Shown: piece after piece, positions 26,374-34,782 of the stretch
Position numbering within the stretch: position 1 is the first letter of the stretch
Layout: each line of letters opens with the position of its first letter
Source of the DNA: Promethearchaeota archaeon
GTDB lineage: Archaea > Asgardarchaeota > Lokiarchaeia > Sigyniarchaeales > SOKP01
Length of the DNA stretch: 64,000 bases
Direction of reading: 5' to 3'
Assembly (NCBI GenBank): GCA_030606485.1
Contig: JAUWGH010000003.1
Location: 1 to 64,000 of the forward strand
The notes under the pieces: model-generated
What the model saw: the letters and a program-made list of their open reading frames with translations, nothing else
Told to the model about the DNA's origin: nothing
Database searches by the model: none
Made by a program: the position numbers and the translations under genes

Positions 26374-27021
26374 TCATAAGATCCATAAATTTTTTTTTAA
26401 AACCGTATAAATCGAAATTTGAAAAACCCAAAAGAAACATGCAAAAAGTATAGACCATTCTGCTATTGGCCATCCAGTTAAAATATAAAAGCTAAATATT
26501 CCAGTAATTAGTATGCCAATCCAAGATTGAAATTTTGAAAATTTAGGATCTGACCAAATTAATAGGTTAAGCAGGATACTTAAAATTAAGGCACCGAAAA
26601 AAAATATCCCCGAAATAATTCCGTGAATAATTCCAATTAAATTATTATAGGCAGGAAAACAACCAATAAGAGATACAGAAATACTAACAATTATGGATAA
26701 AGGTAATGATATTTTTCTAATTATTTCCTTAGACCCTTCCGTTTGTATAGATCTCCCAAGATCTAAGAAAAGTGGAAGAACAAATATGCCAGTTAGAATT
26801 AATCCAGTATTTAAGAAAATACCAGTTTCTCCAGGGATAACACCTAAAGAACTAATAGTATTTTTAAGCATACTAAATCCCGGAACTCTAAAATACGCGA
26901 AAAAAATAAAACCAGCTCCAAATATTAAAGATAAAAGGCCAAAATACTCCCCAGGAACAACTTTAAGCGATTTCCCGATTAAAATATTTATTTTTTCCAT
27001 ATATATTTCATACGAATTCAC
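26374..27021 (-). CDS. DUF998 family membrane protein (tandem paralogue)
   Basis: A 215-residue six-helix membrane protein, clearly related along its length to the neighbour (FRVPGFSMLKNTISSLG, LIGCFPAYNN, ILTGWPIAEW). The pair arose by tandem duplication. Function unknown. Its start lies 70 bases from the divergent alpha/beta hydrolase gene. Confidence 0.8.
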   Translation of the reverse strand: MNSYEIYMEKINILIGKSLKVVPGEYFGLLSLIFGAGFIFFAYFRVPGFSMLKNTISSLGVIPGETGIFLNTGLILTGIFVLPLFLDLGRSIQTEGSKEIIRKISLPLSIIVSISVSLIGCFPAYNNLIGIIHGIISGIFFFGALILSILLNLLIWSDPKFSKFQSWIGILITGIFSFYILTGWPIAEWSILFACFFWVFQISIYTVLKKNLWIL

Positions 27022-27091
27022 TACTTTAAATGTATTTAAAAAAAATAAATTCGAAAAGATTATTACAATTGAAAAGAAAAATTAAATTATT

Positions 27092-27922
27092 ATGAATTTT
27101 GCAGAAGTAAATGGGATAAAAATTTGTTATGAGATGCATGGCGATGGATATCCAGTTATTTTAGTTGAAGGATATGGCGCAAAAAAAGAAGAGTGGATTG
27201 CACAAATTGGTCCATTATCAGAACATTTCAAAGTTATTACTTTGGATAACCGTGGATCTGGCAAATCAGATCGCCCAAACTATCCTTATACAATGGAAAT
27301 GTTTGCAGATGATATTAAAGGTTTAATGGATTTTCCTGGTCTAAAAAAGGCGCATATTGTAGGAAAATCCCTAGGTGGGATGATCGTCCAAATATTTGCA
27401 TTAAAATATTCGCAATATGTAAATAAATTGGTATTATTGAATACATCTACTGGTTATCCAAGTGATCAAGGCCCAGAAATGTATAAACAAGGAAAAATTG
27501 ATAATTATTACGCAAAACTTAAAGATCCTTTTAAGACTTTTTTCGAAAGTGCAAGAGGAGGATACTCTCGGAAATTTAGAAAATTAATGCAGGAAGATCC
27601 AAAAAGAAAATTCCATGGACTTTGGTCAGCTGAAGATCTTATAAAAGAAAGTACAATTGACCCTACAACCCCGCAAGATATTGAAAATCAAGCAAATAGA
27701 CTTAAAGGATTTCATTCTCTTGAAAAATTACGAGAAATTAAGAGTGAGACTTTAATTCTAGGAGCTGAAAAAGATAGAGTTATGTCGGTATATAATCAAC
27801 AACAAATGCATGAAAGAATTCCTAATAGCACAATAAAAATAATTAAGGATGTAGGGCATGGTTCTAATTTAGAAAAAGCACCAGAAGTAAATCAAATTCT
27901 TATAGACTTTTTAAGAAATTAA
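27092..27922 (+). CDS. Alpha/beta hydrolase
   Basis: A 276-residue alpha/beta hydrolase. The oxyanion strand is ILVEGYGAKKEEW, in which the usual HG is EG. The nucleophile elbow is GKSLGGM (about 91-97), the acid is in LGAEKDRVMS, and the catalytic His is in VGHGSNLEKAPE. It may be an esterase or a C-C hydrolase; the substrate is unknown. A second copy of this gene once followed it; its two ends survive at 27966-28100 and 29017-29103. Confidence 0.85.
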   Translation: MNFAEVNGIKICYEMHGDGYPVILVEGYGAKKEEWIAQIGPLSEHFKVITLDNRGSGKSDRPNYPYTMEMFADDIKGLMDFPGLKKAHIVGKSLGGMIVQIFALKYSQYVNKLVLLNTSTGYPSDQGPEMYKQGKIDNYYAKLKDPFKTFFESARGGYSRKFRKLMQEDPKRKFHGLWSAEDLIKESTIDPTTPQDIENQANRLKGFHSLEKLREIKSETLILGAEKDRVMSVYNQQQMHERIPNSTIKIIKDVGHGSNLEKAPEVNQILIDFLRN

Positions 27923-27965
27923 ATTATGTCTTATTATTATGGCTAAATAAAATAGAGGGATTATT

Positions 27966-28100
27966 ATGAGTTTTGCAGATGTAAATGGAATAAATATTTG
28001 TTATGAGATACATGGTGATGGTTATCCAGTAATATTGATTCATGGATTTGGTGGAAAAAAAGAGAATAGTTCAGTCATAACTATTAAAAAAGTAGAATGA
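27966..28100 (+). pseudogene. 5' fragment of a second alpha/beta hydrolase paralogue
   Basis: An ATG-initiated frame of 44 codons. The first 33 residues (SFADVNGINICYEIHGDGYP ... GFGGKKE) match residues 1-33 of the hydrolase at 27092, with the oxyanion HG intact. Similarity stops there, and the frame ends after 11 unrelated codons. The matching 3' end lies at 29017-29103, beyond an unrelated gene. Confidence 0.8.
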
Positions 28101-28184
28101 AAATAAGTTTAATTATAAATTGATTTTAAGAATTATAATATCTTTAATTAACGACTTGTAATATATGGTATTTAGGGAAAGCTT

Positions 28185-28949
28185 TTGATAGAAAAAAGAG
28201 TGTTAATTCAAAGTACCACTGGAAGTGATCTTCATGGGATCCATTATTTGCACAGTAAAGAATCAAAAAAAACATCAATTTTAATAATGTGCCATGGTTT
28301 TACAGGGGATAAATATGAATATGGCCGTTTTCCTGAATTAACTAAAACTTGTAATAAAGAGGGAATCGATGGACTGATTTTTGATTTTACGGGTTCTGGA
28401 GAAAATGAGAGAGTTCCCATAACTTTATTCAAACAAATTGAGGATTTAGAATCAGTATATAAATGGGTGCAAAATCAAGGTTATGGAAACATTGCTGTAT
28501 TGGGATTATCATTCGGAGGTCTCACTGCACTAGGATCTAATTTACCCGGAATCAAAACATATATTTTTTGGGCACCAGTTTTATTTCTTCATACTACTGA
28601 CGATCAAACCGATTGGTTTAAGGATTTAAACAAAGGTCCCGTAGAAATTCCATCAACTATAGAGGGAAGGCCTGTAATCATCGATTTAAGTTTTATGACA
28701 GATTTTGCAAAGCTTCGAGTAAAATCTCATTTAAAAAAGTTGGATTACCCCGTATTAATTGTACAAGGAACTTCCGATGAAATAGTGCCTTATGAATTAA
28801 CAAGAAAAGCATTCAATTTTATACCAAATAATAATAAAAATAAGCTTGTAGAAATAGAAAATGCTCCTCATGACTTCGAAGGGGAACATCTAAAAGAATT
28901 CATAAAGCACACAATTGATTGGTTGAAATTTTATTTAGGTGGAAATTGA
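28185..28949 (+). CDS. Alpha/beta hydrolase (S33/cinnamoyl-esterase-like)
   Basis: A 254-residue hydrolase of a different subfamily from its neighbour. It has the oxyanion turn MCHGFTGDKYEYGRF, the nucleophile elbow GLSFGGL (about 98-104), the acid in QGTSDEIVP, and the His in NAPHDFEGEH. This order is typical of cinnamoyl/feruloyl esterase-like and S33 peptidase-like proteins. The start is a TTG at 28185 with AGGGA about 8 bases upstream. It sits between the two ends of a broken hydrolase paralogue. Confidence 0.83.
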   Translation: MIEKRVLIQSTTGSDLHGIHYLHSKESKKTSILIMCHGFTGDKYEYGRFPELTKTCNKEGIDGLIFDFTGSGENERVPITLFKQIEDLESVYKWVQNQGYGNIAVLGLSFGGLTALGSNLPGIKTYIFWAPVLFLHTTDDQTDWFKDLNKGPVEIPSTIEGRPVIIDLSFMTDFAKLRVKSHLKKLDYPVLIVQGTSDEIVPYELTRKAFNFIPNNNKNKLVEIENAPHDFEGEHLKEFIKHTIDWLKFYLGGN

Positions 28950-29016
28950 TTAATTATATTTCGCTTTCAATGATTTTTGGTGTTTTCAATAATAATATTT
29001 CACAAATAGTACTTTA

Positions 29017-29103
29017 ATTATATTAGAAAATGTTGGATATGATTCCCCCTTTGAAAAAGCACCGGAAGTTAATTAACATATAATAGATCTTCTAAAAGAA
29101 TAG
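29017..29103 (+). pseudogene. 3' fragment of the second alpha/beta hydrolase paralogue
   Basis: The frame reads ENVGYDSPFEKAPEVN, stop, HIIDLLKE, stop, against KDVGHGSNLEKAPEVN-Q-ILIDFLRN in the intact gene at 27092. The CAA (Gln) codon has become TAA and the catalytic His is Tyr. No coding body precedes it. Together with 27966-28100 it marks one paralogue whose middle has been replaced by about 0.9 kb. Confidence 0.75.
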
Positions 29104-29115
29104 ATTTAATTAAAA

Positions 29116-30153
29116 GTGGAAATGAATAATATGCAAAACGAAATTATAAAACCATCTGATTTGTTAGATGAGAATGGGAAATTAATTCAAAAAGGCTGGG
29201 CTCGAAAATTAATTTTAAATTATAATAGAGAGAATATAAAAGCCGGCTGGCACAGAATAAAAGAGTGGGATTATTATGCGATTTTACATCCTGATTTCGG
29301 CATTTCATTAGTTATTGCAGATGTAGGATATCTTGGTTTAACTACTGTCGCTTGGCTCGATTTTATAGAAAAAACATATACATCAGAAGACCAGTTAAAA
29401 TTATTTACTAGGGGAAAATTAGATTTGCCAAGAACTTCTGAATCTGGAGATATCAACTTCTCAAGTAAAAAAATAAATGTAAATTTTGAAAAGAGAGGTA
29501 GTAATCGCATTTTGTCAGTCGATTATCCAGGATTTATGAAGGGTAAAGGAATTAAGGGTGAAATAACACTTTTTCAAGACCCAAATATGGATACAATGGT
29601 AATTGCAACACCCTTTAAAGAAAAAGAGACTAGGTTTTATTACAACCAAAAAATAAATTGCATGTCTGCAAAGGGAACAATACAACTGGGGGAGGATACT
29701 TATGAATTTACAGAAGATAAATGTTTTAGTGTTCTGGATTGGGGTCGAGGGGTCTGGACGTATAAAAATAGATGGTATTGGGGTTCTGCTTCGGGGTTAT
29801 TGGAAGGAGTCCCGATTGGATGGAATATTGGATATGGATTTGGTGATACATCAGCTGCAAGTGAAAATTTAATATTCTATGATGGAAAAGGGCATAAATT
29901 TGATCAAGTTACTTTCCATATTGACTCAAATGATTATTTAAAACCATGGAAATTTACGAGCAATGATGGACGTTTTGAGATGGATTTTGAACCAATATTT
30001 GATCGAACTAATAAAATGAATCTTTTAATTTTAAAGACAGAGCCACATCAAATTTTTGGTTATTATACGGGGGACATAGTTCTTGATGATGGAAAAAAAC
30101 TTCATATCGATCGAATGTTAGGGTTTGCAGAAGAAGTGTTTAATAAATGGTAA
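29116..30153 (+). CDS. DUF2804 family protein
   Basis: A 345-residue protein with the DUF2804 signature: KAGWHRIKEWDYY near residue 37, FSVLDWGRGVWTYKN and NRWYWGSASGL in the middle, then GWNIGYGFGD. It has a beta-rich lipocalin-like pattern, no signal peptide and no membrane segment. It resembles the CrtC/AttH-like protein at 1861-2847 in its D-W-G-R-G motif region and may act on lipids, but no activity is established. GTG (29116), ATG (29122) and ATG (29131) are all possible starts. Confidence 0.82.
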   Translation: MEMNNMQNEIIKPSDLLDENGKLIQKGWARKLILNYNRENIKAGWHRIKEWDYYAILHPDFGISLVIADVGYLGLTTVAWLDFIEKTYTSEDQLKLFTRGKLDLPRTSESGDINFSSKKINVNFEKRGSNRILSVDYPGFMKGKGIKGEITLFQDPNMDTMVIATPFKEKETRFYYNQKINCMSAKGTIQLGEDTYEFTEDKCFSVLDWGRGVWTYKNRWYWGSASGLLEGVPIGWNIGYGFGDTSAASENLIFYDGKGHKFDQVTFHIDSNDYLKPWKFTSNDGRFEMDFEPIFDRTNKMNLLILKTEPHQIFGYYTGDIVLDDGKKLHIDRMLGFAEEVFNKW

Positions 30154-30263
30154 AGGAGATTAATTAAAATCTAATTTTTTAGAGGTTTTTTGCTACTTTT
30201 ATTCCTTTTTATATTTCCTTCTTTGATTTCTCCCTTAAATATAATCTTCTTATTAGTAAAATT

Positions 30264-31451
30264 TCATACATATTCTATAGTAGCAGGAGGTTTTGGGGTT
30301 ATATCATAATAAATGTATTTTGTTTCAGGGAATTCAAGCAATTCATTTTTAATTTGATTTATTAAATCTATTGGCAGATTAGTAACGCTTGCTGTCCTTG
30401 CGTCTTTACTATTAATACTTCGGATTATTAAATCATATCGTCCTTTTTGATTGCAGTCAAGTTCAAAAAACATTCTAGCATATCCTTTAATTTGCGCGGC
30501 GATCTTTGTAAGTTTTTCGTAATCCCAATTACCCTTCACACATAATGGAACTTCGTAAGATCTTTTACCATCAACTATCCCAGTGACTTTTTTATTAAGA
30601 ACATCTTCACTAATTGCTGCAAACGCTTGAAACGGTTCTTGTTCTCCAGTTTCGTTAATTATCATTGATTTCCCATATTTTTCTTTATAATAATCATCAA
30701 CACGAGTTTCTACAATGTCATGAACTTTTTTTTCAAAATCTAAATTATCAAGAGTTACTGACCCTATAATTCTTGCCGAGAGAGCAGGTCCAGGAAATGC
30801 TTTTCTATAAACTAATTCTTGAGGCATATTAAAATATTCAAGAACCTTTCGAACTTCTGGTTTCATTAGACTGGCTACGGGCTGAATAGTCGCATCAACA
30901 TCGTATTCAATTTCCACATTATGCTGACTTTTTACAAATCCTTTGATATATTTTTTTTTCAATACATTCTCTTCTTCTAAAGACATTGTTTCTTTTAAGT
31001 CTGTGATTTTTACTCCAAAACTTTCTTCAATATCTGGAAGAATAGTGCCATCTGCGAGTAAATCACAATTCTCCTCATCTATAACTCTACCTATAGTTTC
31101 TGAGTAGGCATCTTTGAAAAGTTTTCTCTTTACTTCTGCATCTCCCTTACCTATAATTTTAGGGAGAAATTTCTCCCGAATATCTAAAATAATGGTATCA
31201 GGAAAAGTTTTCTTAATATACTCTCTTTCTTCTACGCCTTTAATTATTCTCATTAGTCCATGATCAATAAATACTGGAATCACATTGATTTTCGCTTTTT
31301 TAAGTAGAAGATATGTGGCGGAACTATCCACCCCTCCAGATAGTGCGCAAAAAACTTTTTTTTCCTTTGCATGTTTTTGTAAAAATTGAACAGCAGCATC
31401 TACAAACTTCTTAGGTTCGTGAGGTGCATTTATTAAGCGATGGTTTAACAT
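30264..31451 (-). CDS. guaAB: GMP synthase ATP-pyrophosphatase subunit-like protein
   Basis: A 395-residue protein related to the ATP-pyrophosphatase plus dimerisation part of GMP synthase. The P-loop SGGVDSS (about 39-45) adenylates XMP, the FPGPALSARIIG segment is the conserved XMP-site region, and the C-terminus YDITPKPPATIEY is the family ending. There is no glutaminase domain, as in archaea, where it is a separate subunit; no such gene is next to it. It is longer than the usual roughly 310 residues, with an insert near residues 130-185. It would make GMP from XMP, ATP and ammonia. Confidence 0.82.
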   Translation of the reverse strand: MLNHRLINAPHEPKKFVDAAVQFLQKHAKEKKVFCALSGGVDSSATYLLLKKAKINVIPVFIDHGLMRIIKGVEEREYIKKTFPDTIILDIREKFLPKIIGKGDAEVKRKLFKDAYSETIGRVIDEENCDLLADGTILPDIEESFGVKITDLKETMSLEEENVLKKKYIKGFVKSQHNVEIEYDVDATIQPVASLMKPEVRKVLEYFNMPQELVYRKAFPGPALSARIIGSVTLDNLDFEKKVHDIVETRVDDYYKEKYGKSMIINETGEQEPFQAFAAISEDVLNKKVTGIVDGKRSYEVPLCVKGNWDYEKLTKIAAQIKGYARMFFELDCNQKGRYDLIIRSINSKDARTASVTNLPIDLINQIKNELLEFPETKYIYYDITPKPPATIEYV

Positions 31452-31553
31452 AGCGTATTTAATGATGTAAGATTTAATTAACTTTTTGGTTATTATTAAA
31501 AAATTAGTAAAATTATATGAGAATCTGGGCTAATCAAACAATTTTATATTAAA

Positions 31554-31991
31554 TTAATCGATTAACATTGAATCGGGTAAGATCCATACTGGTGGATCTT
31601 TTCGAAGTCCTTTTTTTTTTAAAGATTCAATTTTTCTCTTATAATTTTTATAAAAATCCTGTCCTAATAAGCAAATTCCTTCATCTATTGCATCTAGGAT
31701 CGATACAATGCCTTGAATAAACATTGTATCGAACTCTTTAGGAGTATAACAAAAAGCGTCTAAACCAAGTTTACGGTTATGTTTCTCGTAAATTATACTA
31801 GAACGATTAATAAATTTCTCTTTAAAATCTCCTATAAATATTAAATCTATGTCGCTATGAGGTAGAAAATCCTCTCTAACTCGAGATCCAAATAAGATTA
31901 CACAATCTAAGGAGATACATTTCTTAATTTCTTTAATAAAATTGCTAAGATAATTAATTACATCTTCATTTTTTTGAATTTTTTTTGAAAT
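31554..31991 (-). CDS. Minimal nucleotidyltransferase (MntA-type) of a HEPN/MNT pair
   Basis: About 145 residues in a frame with no ATG, GTG or TTG at its beginning. The core is ILFGSRVREDFLPHSDIDLIF, which is the G-S-x-x-R-x(n)-S-D-I-D catalytic motif of minimal nucleotidyltransferases. In HEPN/MNT systems this protein neutralises the HEPN RNase, in known cases by AMPylation. The frame overlaps the end of the HEPN gene and begins after a TGA at 31995-31997. The best start is an ATT (31994 or 31991), 4 or 7 bases after GAGGAG at 31999-32004. A pseudogene that lost its start is the alternative. Confidence 0.7.
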   Translation of the reverse strand: MSKKIQKNEDVINYLSNFIKEIKKCISLDCVILFGSRVREDFLPHSDIDLIFIGDFKEKFINRSSIIYEKHNRKLGLDAFCYTPKEFDTMFIQGIVSILDAIDEGICLLGQDFYKNYKRKIESLKKKGLRKDPPVWILPDSMLID

Positions 31992-32382
31992 AATTCATCT
32001 CCTCTTCTACATAATTAATAATTCTTTCTGCTTGTTTTATGTAATGTTGAGCTTCTTCCTTATTATATGCTTTATGAGGTGCGATTCCTGGTAATGAATC
32101 AGGATATCTTGTTGTAATATATTGTTTATCAAGACTGAGTGCTTCCTTTTCTACGCTACTAATTTGGCGATTTTTTATTTCCTTATATTTTTCCAATAAA
32201 GTAGTTATTGAGTGCCCCCATCCATTTAAATTACAAGAAAATAATAATGCTTTTACTGCCTTTTCTGATGCTTGTTGAGAATGAAACACAGCGGTACTAT
32301 ATCTTTGATTTTTCAACAATATTTTTGCATTCTCAAGATCCCAATACGCCTCATTAAGCCAATTTTCTACTATTTTCTTCAT
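31966..32382 (-). CDS. HEPN-domain protein (HepT-like toxin)
   Basis: A 138-residue helical HEPN protein with the typical opening WLNEAYWDLENAKILLKN and RYSTAVFHSQQASEKAVKALL. The R-x6-H spacing there fits the HEPN ribonuclease active-site motif. HEPN toxins of this type dimerise and cut RNA. The partner nucleotidyltransferase frame overlaps its 3' end, the standard order of the pair. Confidence 0.85.
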   Translation of the reverse strand: MKKIVENWLNEAYWDLENAKILLKNQRYSTAVFHSQQASEKAVKALLFSCNLNGWGHSITTLLEKYKEIKNRQISSVEKEALSLDKQYITTRYPDSLPGIAPHKAYNKEEAQHYIKQAERIINYVEEEMNYFKKNSKK

Positions 32383-32533
32383 GAAATCTCTTTTTATTTT
32401 GATCTGGTTCCTTTTAAACTAAATAATAATAATCGCATATATAATATAACTTTATTATATAAGTAAAGATAAAAAAAGAATGAATTAAAGTTCTGATTAT
32501 AAGGGTAGATTATTTAATCTTTTATTCAAATCT

Positions 32534-34699
32534 TTAAATTATTTCAAATTTCCCTTCTACAATATTAATATTTGTATCACTATATCCAGGTTGGCACCCA
32601 CCTACAGTTATAAATATTTCACCTGGCTGAATAATCTGTTCTCCATTCTCATTAAATATTGAAAACTGCTCTGGTAAAAGTATAAATGAAACCGTTTTTC
32701 TCTCTCCTTTTTTGAGTGTAATTCTTTTAAAACTTTGAAGTTCTCGAATTGGAGCTTCAGATGAGATCGATCCTTTATTCAAGTAGAGTTGTACAACTTC
32801 ATCACCTAATCGGTCTCCAATATTTTCAATATCTGCACTAATAGTGATTTTTTCATCAATTTTCACTTTACTTGGAGAAATCTGGAGATTGCTATATTTG
32901 AATTTCGTATAACTAAGACCAAAACCGAAAGAAAATAATGGTTCATCTTTAAAATATCGATATGTTCTCCCTACCATACTATAATCGCGAAAATCAGGTA
33001 TTTGGTTGATTGATTTATAAAAAGTCACGGGTAACCTTCCTGCGGGGTTATAGTCTCCAAAAATCACATCAGCTAACGCTGTACCACCTTCTTCGCCAGG
33101 GTACCATGTTTCTATAATGGCAGGAATGTTTCCTTTTGCAAAATTCACAGATAATGCACTACCACTGGTTAGTATTAGGATAATTGGTTTGCCGATATTG
33201 TGTATTTCCTTTAAAAGTTTTTCTTGAATTTCTGGTAAATCTAAATAAATACGATCTCCTTTTAAATCTGATTCTGCTGCCTGGCCTTCTTCACTTTCAA
33301 TGCGTAATGATATGCCCAATACCATAATAATTACATCGGATTTTTTAGAAATCTCAATTGCTTCATTAAAATCATCTGTAGATTTTTCTTTAAGAGGACA
33401 TCCTTTTGCATAATAGACTTCAGTCTCAGGTGACGCAACATTTTTAATTCCTTGGAGAGGTGTCGTGTATTTAGATGGAATACCATTATAATTCCCAAGG
33501 AGTACATCTAAATTATCAGCATTAGGTCCAATTATGGCTATTGATTTAATATTTTTGTTTAAGGGAAGTATATTATTTTCATTTTTCAATAACACAATCG
33601 ATTCTCTTGCCGCTTTTCGAGCAAGATCCCTATGTTTTTCACAGTCATTCACTTCGAAAGGTATTCGTGCATATGGAACAATCTCTGGTGGATCAAACAT
33701 GCCAAGCCTAAATCGCGCGCTAAAAAGGCGTTTAATTGATTTATCAATGATATCTTCTGTAAGTAAATCTTTCTCTACCGCTCCCTTTATCCAGTCCCAT
33801 ACAATCCTTTTAATCCTTTTGGTTCCAATCACAATGCAACAAAAAAGGTCACAACCCGCATTAAGTGCCATTGCCACCGCTTCCTCGGGAAAGTCGACAA
33901 CTTTATGAAACTTAAAAATATCTGAAATTGCACCACAATCAGAAACAATATATCCATCAAAACCCCATTTCTTACGTAAAATATCCTCTAATAATATTTT
34001 ACTTCCACAACATGGTTCTCCATTGACTCTATTATAGGCTCCCATAATAGAAAAAGCCTTACTTTCTTGAATACAAGCTTTAAAAGCGGGGAGATATGTT
34101 CCGTAAAGATCCTTCTGACTAACTCTTGCGTCAAAATGATGACGCTCCGATTCCAACCCACTATAAGCCACATAATGTTTCGGAGTTGCAACTATTTTTA
34201 AATATTTGGGATCATCTCCTTGGAGTCCTTTAACAAATGTTACTCCCATCCTTGATGTGAGATAAGGATCTTCGCCATATGTCTCCTGCCCTCTACCCCA
34301 ACGGGGGTCTCTGAAAATATTTATATTCGGACTCCAAAAAGTAAGACCTTGAAATATTTTTCTTTGATTTTTTCTTATTGCCTCATGATGTTTGGCTCTA
34401 GCTTCATCAGATATAGCTGTTGCCACCTCACCCATTAACTGAGTGTTCCAAGTAGCTGCTAAACCAATTGCCTGAGGAAACACAGTTGCAGTCCCAGAAA
34501 AACCAACCCCATGCAGACATTCATTCCACCAGTTATATTTAGGTATTTTCAGCCGATCAATTTTTGGGGCATCGTTCAATAATTGTGAAATCTTTTCATC
34601 AAGGGTCATTCTTGAAACTAAATCTTCCACTCTTTTTTCAATAGGTTGAGTATAATCAAGATAAAGTGGTTTATTCTTTCTTTCCATAAATTTTTTCAC
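32534..34699 (-). CDS. Glycoside hydrolase family 3 (beta-glucosidase/beta-xylosidase)
   Basis: A 721-residue GH3 enzyme. Residues about 15-300 form the TIM-barrel with WWNECLHGV, SPNINIFRDPRWGRGQETYGEDPYL, ATPKHYVAYSG and the nucleophile Asp254 in GYIVSDCGAISD. A C-terminal sandwich domain (about 375-590) contains NADNLDVLLGNYNG, and a fibronectin III-like domain ends the protein. It has no signal peptide, so it acts inside the cell on glucosides or xylosides. That fits with an oligosaccharide importer elsewhere in the window. Substrate unspecified. Confidence 0.92.
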   Translation of the reverse strand: MKKFMERKNKPLYLDYTQPIEKRVEDLVSRMTLDEKISQLLNDAPKIDRLKIPKYNWWNECLHGVGFSGTATVFPQAIGLAATWNTQLMGEVATAISDEARAKHHEAIRKNQRKIFQGLTFWSPNINIFRDPRWGRGQETYGEDPYLTSRMGVTFVKGLQGDDPKYLKIVATPKHYVAYSGLESERHHFDARVSQKDLYGTYLPAFKACIQESKAFSIMGAYNRVNGEPCCGSKILLEDILRKKWGFDGYIVSDCGAISDIFKFHKVVDFPEEAVAMALNAGCDLFCCIVIGTKRIKRIVWDWIKGAVEKDLLTEDIIDKSIKRLFSARFRLGMFDPPEIVPYARIPFEVNDCEKHRDLARKAARESIVLLKNENNILPLNKNIKSIAIIGPNADNLDVLLGNYNGIPSKYTTPLQGIKNVASPETEVYYAKGCPLKEKSTDDFNEAIEISKKSDVIIMVLGISLRIESEEGQAAESDLKGDRIYLDLPEIQEKLLKEIHNIGKPIILILTSGSALSVNFAKGNIPAIIETWYPGEEGGTALADVIFGDYNPAGRLPVTFYKSINQIPDFRDYSMVGRTYRYFKDEPLFSFGFGLSYTKFKYSNLQISPSKVKIDEKITISADIENIGDRLGDEVVQLYLNKGSISSEAPIRELQSFKRITLKKGERKTVSFILLPEQFSIFNENGEQIIQPGEIFITVGGCQPGYSDTNINIVEGKFEII

Positions 34700-34782
34700 T
34701 AAAAATATTTGTTTAAATATGCGATCTAATGAAATTTATTATTAATTTTAGTTTAGAAGTAAAATTTGTGATTTTTTATATA

